This document shows, piece by piece, positions 56,978 through 64,000 of a stretch of 64,000 bases of DNA (its first letter is position 1; each line of letters begins with the position of its first letter). Source of the stretch: Plantago ovata (lineage: Eukaryota; Streptophyta; Magnoliopsida; Lamiales; Plantaginaceae); contig CM051458.1 in the NCBI GenBank assembly GCA_028274465.1, positions 82,170,085 to 82,234,084 of the forward strand, given 5' to 3'. The position numbers were made by a program, and so were the translations under genes. The notes under the pieces are model-generated. The model saw only the letters and a program-made list of their open reading frames with translations, made no database searches and was not told where the DNA came from.

Positions 56978-57660
56978 ACTTTCAAGCGAAGAAAATGGTG
57001 GACGCAACAAGCATGGCATTGGCCACACCAAATTCATTCGCCGCTCCAACTGCGGCAAATGCTACCCTAAAGTTTGTTCCCCTTTCAACTCATTTTCATC
57101 ATTTCATCTGTTTCGCCATCGTGATATTTCTATATCTGTGAGTTGTAGCTCTGTGTTAGTAGATCGAGCTGTATTTGGGATCATTCTATTATTCAAATGG
57201 GTGTGAACAGTGATAGAATTCAGCTCAATAGTCCTATTTAGTATTTACCGATAGACAGACATAAAGTAACTATACTAATATTGTATTGAATAATTATAAA
57301 ATATGGTTGGGTTAACTTACTGACTTTTTTTTTTACATTTTGTAATAGGATAAGGCCATCAAGAGGTTTCTTGTGAGGAACATTGTTGAGCAAGCTACAG
57401 TGAGAGATGTTCAGGAAGCCTGTGCTTTTGAAAGTAAGTTGCAGTTTGTACATGGTAGTATAAATCTAACCGGCCCGAATCATGATGGTTGAATATCTAA
57501 TATTTTTCCTGTTCAATATGATTCAGTGTACACACTCCCCAAGCTCTGTGAAGATGCAGTATTGTGTTTCCTGTGCCATTCACTCTCCAAGGTCGTGAGG
57601 GTCAAGTCCACCACCGATAGGAGGAACCGTGAGCCCCCACAGCGTTTCAGGCGCCCAAGA
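56978..57660 (+). pseudogene. RPS26: 40S ribosomal protein S26 pseudogene (intron-containing)
   Basis: Three exon-like blocks at 56978-57071, 57349-57433 and 57527-57660, all with good splice sites. They encode TFKR...[53 protein letters not shown] and YTLPKL...QYCVSCAIHS..VVRVKSTTDRRNREPPQRFRRPR. RPS26 normally makes the mRNA exit face of the small ribosomal subunit. Defects: an extra A in the run near 56992 shifts the first block, and a 2-bp loss near 57548 with a compensating gain near 57588 scrambles part of the third block. No start-codon exon or C-terminal exon is recognised. Retained introns mean it arose by DNA duplication, not retroposition. C-to-Y at the second CPK cysteine (KCYPK) also alters the zinc site. 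Confidence 0.85.
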
Positions 57661-58009
57661 GTGAGTTTCTCCACTGTTTATACTCTACCTGTTAGGCACT
57701 GCTAGTTGTTAGCACATATTTGTGTTTGAAATTTATTTTCTTTGTTCTTCTGCCGTCGCAATTCTCCATGTTTATTCAGTGTTGAAATTTCTATGGATAT
57801 CCAAAGCTTCAATTAAATCTGATAAAATAATATTTTTTCGATCCATAGAAAATATTCAATGTTATATCATAAATGTTTCATGTTGTGCAAACAATGTCTA
57901 ATGTCACAAACTATATAATTAAAACTATAAATAAAGTTCATGAGTTGTGTTTATATAAATACAGTACATTTAATAAAAAGTGTTCATTAATTTCAGGTCT
58001 CATGCAAAC
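57661..58009. other. AT-rich spacer
   Basis: Nothing recognised; the final RPS26 exon was sought here and not found. Confidence 0.4.
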
Positions 58010-58510
58010 CATAAGCAGCTGGGAATCACACATTTGATTTGATGTTTGCAGATGACTTACTACCTTTCTTATGTAAAGGGAATGTGAAATCACTGAATGC
58101 TTTGCTAGATAAATTTGATATCTTCAGCTAGCATGCATTCAAGTTAATAGCAAACAGAGGAAAAAGTGAAAATATACTTCGTATTTCTCTTCAGTCAAGC
58201 AAGAAGTTAGGGACTCCATCTTAGTGTTTACCTGGCAATGGTCACGGTGGAAAGGGGTCGTCGATAGAATGTAGTAGTATAATTTATCATCTTGGTTTTT
58301 GCATCCACGACAATGTTGGCTAAGGTACGACTGATAGTGCCGTTCAGTTTTGTCATGGTTCTGGGCGGTATTGGTATATCTGGTTGTTAATTTATGGTTG
58401 TGCTTAATTTGGACAAAGCGGCCGGAAGCTTTTTTGCTCTGCTTTATTTTACTTTGGTCTAGGTTGGTTCTAGCGTCTTGCTTATGATCGGCTCCTTTTC
58501 TCATCTTGTA
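58010..58510 (+). pseudogene. LINE reverse-transcriptase fragment
   Basis: Plus strand, 58010-58190: KQLGITHL, FDLMFADDLLPFLCKGNVKS LNALLDKFDIFS, then KLIANRGKSENIL after a stop; MFADDLL holds the polymerase catalytic DD. The following sequence to about 58510 resembles L1 3' regions but is broken by stops, and the intervening domains are deleted. Confidence 0.7.
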
Positions 58511-59569
58511 TAATTAATGGGGAATTGGCAAAAATGTTCCATAAGTTTGGGTGTTTTGGCGTATGGAGTATATTGTTTGGTGGTCATGGCAAATTTGGTG
58601 CACACTTTTATAAAAAATGGCAAATATGGTACATTCGCCATTTTAGTTGCCTAGTCACCTTTTCAATTTTCCACGTGGATTGCACATAATTTTTAAAAAA
58701 TAATTTTATTTTAAAAAAATAATTATAAATAATACGTTTAAAAAAAAAGAATAATATTTGCCCTGCACTAATGCTCACAGTATAGCACATATATCCCCAA
58801 GATAAGACGGCAGGAGAATTTAGTAAGTAGCACACCAAATTAAATTCGAACTGGTTTTTCTCAATAAGAAGAGACTTTATTTAGTAGTAGAGGAGAAGAT
58901 AGCAGAATGAATGAGCGAGTTTGACTACTGCAGGAGAGTCTTATTTACAGTAGCGAAGTGGTGTTCTTAAACGGACATGACTGTTGGAAAAGAACTTCAA
59001 GTTCCGAACAGACATGGCTTTTCAGCAAAGCTTTATGTATGTTCGTTTCAAAGAGGTGACATAACTTTTCAACGAAACGATATTTCATGTCAGTTCGTTC
59101 AATCGTTTTTCAGATAGAAAAATTCGAACCGTCTTATTTGGACCAAAATAGAGTTAATATTTTGTCCAAAAAGAATATATACACCACCAACTAGCCAACC
59201 CAGCTCAGCCAAACCCGTGACCCAGGACCGGCTCCTGACGGAGCCAGGCAGGTGCGTGTGAGCGACCGTGAAACAATCTAGGTCCTCTCCCGTCTAAAAT
59301 CATTGGTGCCCCTTGGGGCCCCGACCCCTCTTGCAAACTAGATACTTATGTCTTGCTCATACTCTTTCTATTTTAGTTATGTGGGATAACTCTCAATTTC
59401 AACTCTTAAGCTTCCTAGCTAAGTTTTCAACCAACATACTTTTGAGTTTTAATTACTCTTTTATCACCAAGAAAATTTTAGTAATTATTTCTCAAGTGTT
59501 TTCTACTATCATATTAGATTATGTGTAAGTGCTCTTTGGTTACCAAGGGCGGATCCAAAATTTCTTTAT
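58511..59569. other. Intergenic DNA with a possible hAT end
   Basis: CAGGACCGGCTCCTG at about 59223-59237 followed by ACGGAGCCAGGCAGG...GGTGCCCCTTGGGGCCCC resembles a hAT terminus. The rest shows nothing recognisable. Confidence 0.35.
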
Positions 59570-60290
59570 GAAAAAAATGGATCAAACCCCCTCAACTATT
59601 ACTGTTTTGAGATTATGCCCCCCAAACTAATAAATTTGGTGATTAACCTCCTCAACTATCATGTTTTTGAGACAATGCCCCCCAAGTTAATAATTTAATA
59701 ATAAACTCTTAATAAATCAACCAAATATGTTAATTTTTTAAATGTTGTGATACAAAATTTATTTTTGTCGATTATCATGATATTTAAGTGTCGTTCAAAC
59801 TTTATTTTATAGTTTTGAAATATTTATAATTAGTTCATCCTCCATTAATTTTTTTTTTATTAAATGTTTCAAAAACATTTTGACAACGAATTGCTTTTAA
59901 TTTATAATGTAAACAAATATATAAAAATATTGTGAAACTATACTTAAATTACCTTGATGATAAATATAATATTATTTATATATTTTTCAATGTAATTTAA
60001 AGTAATTTGTAACAAAAATAACTTGAAAAGGTCAATATAAAGTATTACGGAGGAAATATATTTTGTAATTTTTGATATGCCATGTGAAATATAACTTTGT
60101 AACCATGAAATATGAATAAATATTAAAGACCTACAGATGTTATTTTATCTATTTATTTAACTAAAAAAGTCACTTCGGGGAGTATTGTCTCAAAAGTATA
60201 ATAGTTGAGGGGGTTAATCACCAAACTAATAAGTTTGGGGGGCAAAGTCTCAAATGAGTAATAGTTTGAGTGGTTTTATCAATTTTTTCC
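59570..60290. mobile_element. Mutator-type MITE with ~115-bp terminal inverted repeats
   Basis: 721 bp. The left arm GAAAAAAATGGATCAAACCC...GAGATTATGCCCCCCAAACT...GGTGATTAACC is mirrored by the right arm with about 85% identity over some 115 bp. An exact 9-bp duplication TTTCTTTAT lies at 59561-59569 and 60291-60299. The centre is AT-rich and contains a Stowaway-like TTACGGAGGAA at about 60046. No coding capacity. Confidence 0.9.
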
Positions 60291-60299
60291 TTTCTTTAT

Positions 60300-61676
60300 T
60301 GAGTAGGCTAGATATAAGAACATTTTCTTTAATGTTAATACTATCATATTAAAAAAAAAAAAAAAGTCAAAATATTATTCTAATTAAAGAAGTGAAATCT
60401 AAATATTTGGTGGTACTTGTGTTTGAACCACTGACCAAATATACAAACACATGCATCATATCCACTGCATACTATGGTTAAATTATGCATACTACTACTA
60501 TGATACTAAAGCAGAGAACAAGGTAGGTTGGATAATACCCCAGTCCTAGGGTAGGTCCGTCTTGTCGGTTAAGCCACAAAGTTATAAAAAGAACTCACTT
60601 GAATTTAACTAAAACGACTACAAATTCTTGTGTAAATATGATGTTTCTTAGAATAAACTTTTGGTTTCAAAAAAAAAAAGGGGACTCCACCTTAGTAACC
60701 AGTCATATTCAAGAAGGGAAGAAGCTCCCATTCAAGGACCCAGGAGTTCCTCTTAAGGCCAAAAAAAGTACTTCGGGTACCAACCTATGCTAGAAGCCTA
60801 GAATAAATGATTGGAAAAGTCACCATTGGACATCAAAATTTCGTAGTTAACGTGTGCAAAGTATGTTTTATTATGTCAAATTATTGGTGTTGGGTGTTTT
60901 ATTTCCCTGTAATGAAAGCAATTTGGAGACTGTACAGAAGGGAAAGAAGGTGAGCTTGGTTTGTTTCACTTGCCAACCAATAACATATTTCTCCCACGAG
61001 AATGTTTTGACTTTCTGAAACATAAAATTTTGAGAAATTTTATGTTTGAGAACCAATAAACATATTCCCCCCTTTGAATTATATTGTCTTATTTCCCTGA
61101 AAATTTTAAGTTTCAGAACTCATGTCTTCACCAAATTCTGAAACCAGAAAAGGATTTGTCATAATCCCCTAAACTCTAGGGATTTATTTCACCTGGTGTA
61201 TTGTTCCTGCTCTTTGTTTTAACTCGGCCTCTTTTGAGGAATTATAACTATTTTGATGAATTATATTTTTAAATACAGTAAATAACCCATAAATGATAAA
61301 TCCTCATTGTGTTCCAACTTTACCCTGTTTCATTAAATTCATCATTATTCCTGTAAAAAGGCTTCTGCTAAATACAGTCCAATAACAACAATGTTTAACA
61401 AGATCGAACCGAAATAGTATGGTTGAAACTTGAAAACAATAAACAAAATCCACAGAATGAAGTAGAAAGCTTCGAAATAAAAGGATCAATTTAGTTTGTT
61501 TATAAAAACTCAATTTGAGGAAATCTAATGTCTATCTATCACACACTAGACTTGATCAATCAAATTGGTAAATATATGCTAACGAATACTAATTACCATC
61601 AAAATAGTACAAATCTAAAAATTAACAAAAAAAGATGAGAAAATAGAAAATGCAATTGAATGATAGAAATGAGGAG
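60300..61676. other. Intergenic DNA, nothing recognised
   Basis: A homopolymer A run at 60349-60364 and short frames only (for example 60599-60793, unrecognised). Confidence 0.45.
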
Positions 61677-61743
61677 AAACCATCAGAGACCAAATTTTAT
61701 CCCCAGAAGCGTTAAGCTATGATACGGTCCGCATCATGGTTTG
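61677..61743 (-). ncRNA. Candidate second box C/D snoRNA
   Basis: Minus strand: AAACCA-UGAUGC ... CUGA-UGGUUU. The terminal stem AAACCA/UGGUUU is perfect, with a C-like box UGAUGC (one base off UGAUGA) and a D box CUGA. It lies about 115 bp downstream of the stronger snoRNA on the same strand, as expected for a polycistronic plant snoRNA transcript. No rRNA target was identified by eye. Confidence 0.4.
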
Positions 61744-61856
61744 ATCTTTCATTGAAAGATCGCATCATTTGGATCCTCTCCACAAATAAATAAATAAATT
61801 GATTCTTATATAAATTTTAAAAAATTGGAAGAAATAGATCTAATGGATTGTAAAAA

Positions 61857-61942
61857 GGGGCTCAGAATAAATATGGGTATGAGAAATTATCATCACGAGA
61901 TCAGAGTGGTGCATGACTTTCTCTAGAATTTCATCACAGCCT
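61857..61942 (-). ncRNA. Box C/D snoRNA, snR40/U32-like (18S 2'-O-methylation guide)
   Basis: About 85 nt on the minus strand with box C GUGAUGA (61931-61937), D' CUGA (61901-61904), C' GUGAUGA (61890-61896), box D CUGA (61862-61865) and a short GGC/GCC end stem flanked by AAAA/TTTT. The 13 nt just upstream of D' (GUCAUGCACCACU) pair with the conserved 18S rRNA stretch GGUGGUGCAUGGC, with two G-U pairs. By the D-box-plus-five rule the methylated base would be the G of GGUG-G-UGC, the position served by yeast snR40 and vertebrate U32. An upstream TATA box and TGGGCC/T elements support a Pol II snoRNA gene. Confidence 0.72.
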
Positions 61943-62060
61943 TTTCAAATTCACAAACAAAAAAGAAAAAAGGAGAAACACTAATTCGTATTGTGCTGCT
62001 TAGAGATAGCAGAAGATGCTGATGGTGAGAATGATGATGGATTAGGGATGAAAGGTGAGG

Positions 62061-62170
62061 TATATATAGCAGGTGGAAACTACTTTACGAAGCCCTAATC
62101 GTGCTGCATGTGGGCTGGGTTCAGTTCAGGCCCAACAATCACAAACACACAACGGCCCAGACCACTCGAA
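62061..62170 (-). promoter_or_regulatory. Promoter of the snoRNA gene: TATA box and site II elements
   Basis: On the minus strand CTATATATACC (62060-62070) lies about 120 bp before the first snoRNA. Further upstream are TGGGCC at 62153-62158 and at about 62131-62137 (TTGGGCC), and a reversed TGGGCT near 62110. AGCCCTAATC (62091-62100, plus strand) is telo-box-like. Site II plus telo-box pairs drive plant snoRNA and ribosomal-protein genes. Confidence 0.55.
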
Positions 62171-63549
62171 GTTTATTTTCCCTTTTTTCTCATTCATTCA
62201 TATATTGCCATATTGGTATCGTACTTGGAATATTTCAAGAACATTTTTACTTGGTAAAATTATATTCATCTAATTTTAGCAACATATGATTCAGTCTCAA
62301 ACAACTTCCAAAAAAATCAGGTTTCTAAATCACAGATCATCCTATTTTTAGTACATATACTAAGATTGCCAAAGTGAAACTCATTAAAAGTTTGTTCAAT
62401 CGGTTTTTGACTGAAGCAGTAGAAATGGTGTTGTAATTTGACTCTAAATAGTAAATACTATAAATGCATGTTGCATCATCTGTGACTCGGGAGTTTTTTC
62501 TTGCTGGCTAGTAGCTTTATAAGATTCTTCAAGAATTCAGATTTTTTGACAGAACGTTTTGCTTCAATATTTTCTTCTTTATTTTGGTTTGTGTTTATTT
62601 CCATGATCCTTTGTTCCTTTGGGACTTAAAACCTTGTGTTTGTTACTGAGTCACTGATTTTTATTTCATTTTTATTGACAGGTGCATTTCTGCTTTAATT
62701 TTTACTGAAAGGTGTTGTTTTTCTTTGATTTTTACCGACCTTATGGTTAATAATAATTTAGGACATGACTTCACACAAATTTCACTAGTTAATTTTCTTA
62801 AAGACCTACTTTAGATAGAGCAATGACCAACAAATTAACATCTCTTTAATTCCTTCTTCCAAAAATAGTCGGTATATATACTTTGTTTACGTCATGTTGT
62901 ATTTTTTAAGCATTTTTCAGTATGTATTATATGTAAATCACTATATGACTATATAACACATGAGTATCAGTTGTTTCGCTTATTTTATATTGCACTATAC
63001 AACACATTATAGCGTCATATTATAGAACAATGGCGAAAGAATAAGCCCCAAATCCATAGTACTTGCTAACCAAACACCAGTTCATTTGTAAGTAAAGGTT
63101 TCCTCTCTGGGTTCTCCTAGTTTGAACTTCGGTGCTTCCTCTTGGTATAGAAATCTGAGCGTTAGATCAAGTCATTCAGATGTTTGCAAGAAATGGCTCC
63201 AAATCAATGAAATTAACATAAACAGCCTCTATCTCACAAAACTTTACTCATTCCTTTTATAGGTGTGCCATACAACTTTTACCCATTTCTAAAAAATTGA
63301 AGCTAAACACCACCAAGTTTGCAATAGCCTTCAGAAATCATCATAGATAACAAGTAATGTATTATGTACAAAGCAATGAAAGCTATAAATTTATGAATGT
63401 ATGTGCAATTAGATTATACTGCAATAGTTTCACAGATTAGCGTAATAGATCTTATTTGTAACTATCAGGTTTAAAATGAACCAACAGTAACATCTGTTAG
63501 ATTAGTCTGTCATCCTGGCACATCTGCATACAGTTTTACTTCCTCCGTT
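62171..63549. other. Intergenic DNA, nothing recognised
   Basis: AT-rich; a lone Stowaway-like end ACTTCCTCCGTTATC near 63539. Confidence 0.4.
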
Positions 63550-63810
63550 ATCAGCAACTTGCACTAAAATTTCATGTCTTGGCCTGTTAGAAACATATCC
63601 ACACCTATTTATGAGGGATCAGTTGAATTTCCCTCGAGCGCTTGATGACTGACCTCGATATTTAACTCCTTTGATGGAGAAGAGACTAATGGCTTGTAAT
63701 ACAAAAATTAGCCATCAGAGGAACCATGTAAACCATCCCCATCCTGCTGCTGTCAAAAACAGTCAGTTTTGTTCCATTTCCTGTGTAGGTTGTAAAAGAA
63801 AAGAAAAATG

Positions 63811-64000
63811 TTATCTGTTCTGGAACCGGGAAGATGACCCTTTAGACTGGAAACGTGTTCGCTTCCCATCAGACAAACCACTGTCACTGACACTTCCTTC
63901 GACGATACGTTCGTCATATACATCAGAGAATTCTTTTGTGTTCGAGTTCAAAGGGACAAGATAGCTATCATCCTTGGTTTTCTTCTTATGATCCTCCTGA
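63811..64000 (-). CDS. C-terminal end of an unidentified protein (partial)
   Basis: Minus strand, entering at the right edge, 62 codons to a TAA at 63811-63813. The frame reads QEDHKKKTKDDSYLVPLNSN ... VSDSGLSDGKRTRFQSK and ends SSSRFQNR. It is hydrophilic, Ser/Lys/Arg-rich and probably disordered, as in tails of nuclear or RNA-binding proteins; I cannot name the family. Sequence from about 63810 down to 63550 would be its 3' UTR. The plus-strand frame over the same bases (63671-63964) is taken to be a shadow. Confidence 0.5.
   Translation of the reverse strand, partial: QEDHKKKTKDDSYLVPLNSNTKEFSDVYDERIVEGSVSDSGLSDGKRTRFQSKGSSSRFQNR

Noticed and set aside
63671-63964. 97-codon plus-strand frame
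   Set aside because: The minus strand reads through to the window edge with a coherent hydrophilic C-terminus; the plus frame has no recognisable features.
1-64000. CRISPR array, operon or bacterial-type features
   Set aside because: Spliced genes and plant transposons show eukaryotic nuclear DNA; the tandem repeats here lack unique spacers.

Overview
The window is nuclear DNA from a land plant, most likely a eudicot. The genes are spliced with GT-AG introns, intergenic DNA is AT-rich, and plant-specific families are present (Dof, VQ, WAT1, an AIPP2-type PHD protein). A fragment of plastid rpoB sits inside a nuclear transposon. I cannot name the species. About three quarters of the window is transposable elements, their remnants and unassigned AT-rich DNA.

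Intact host genes, left to right: a WAT1/EamA-type membrane transporter (8679-11432, +, 7 exons, 348 aa); a PHD-finger protein with an AIPP2-like C-terminal domain (start codon 14530, stop 18051, +, 440 aa); an MKS1-like VQ-motif protein (20918-21712, -); a Dof transcription factor (about 27734-28564, +); a GLTP2-like glycolipid transfer protein (48228-51223, +, 6 exons, 231 aa); an unannotated two-exon secreted defensin-like peptide (53696-54134, -, 86 aa); a probable box C/D snoRNA gene pair with its promoter (about 61677-62170, -); and the 3' end of a gene running off the right edge (63811-64000, -). An intron-containing RPS26 pseudogene lies at 56978-57660. VQ, Dof and GLTP2 in this order resembles an Arabidopsis chromosome 1 neighbourhood, so these genes look like an old collinear block spread apart by transposons.

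Mobile DNA by region: 1-2285, end of a TTF-zinc-finger hAT element with a nonsense-mutated transposase; 2.9-5 kb, Tourist-like and Stowaway MITEs, a SINE and dispersed repeats; 6.5-7.2 kb, a broken 3' fragment of a retroelement endonuclease; 7445-8397 and 35160-36233, two Mutator-like elements of one family carrying arrays of palindromic GGAGCTG units; 12.4-13.6, 23.4-24.1, 51.5-52.4 and 58.0-58.5 kb, LINE remnants; 30.0-30.8 and 37.9-38.2 kb, a near-complete and a solo-LTR Cassandra element with 5S-rRNA-like sequence; 31112-32716, a CACTA element containing about 245 bp of plastid rpoB; 43138-47239, a three-level nest (LTR, then CACTA, then a 1.19-kb LTR-like insertion); 59570-60290, a long-TIR Mutator-type MITE. 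Many boundaries are supported by target-site duplications read directly in the sequence.

Main observations: the twin palindrome-array MULEs, the plastid rpoB cargo in a CACTA transposon, the triple nest, the small defensin-like gene, and the snoRNA pair whose first member can pair with a conserved 18S rRNA site.
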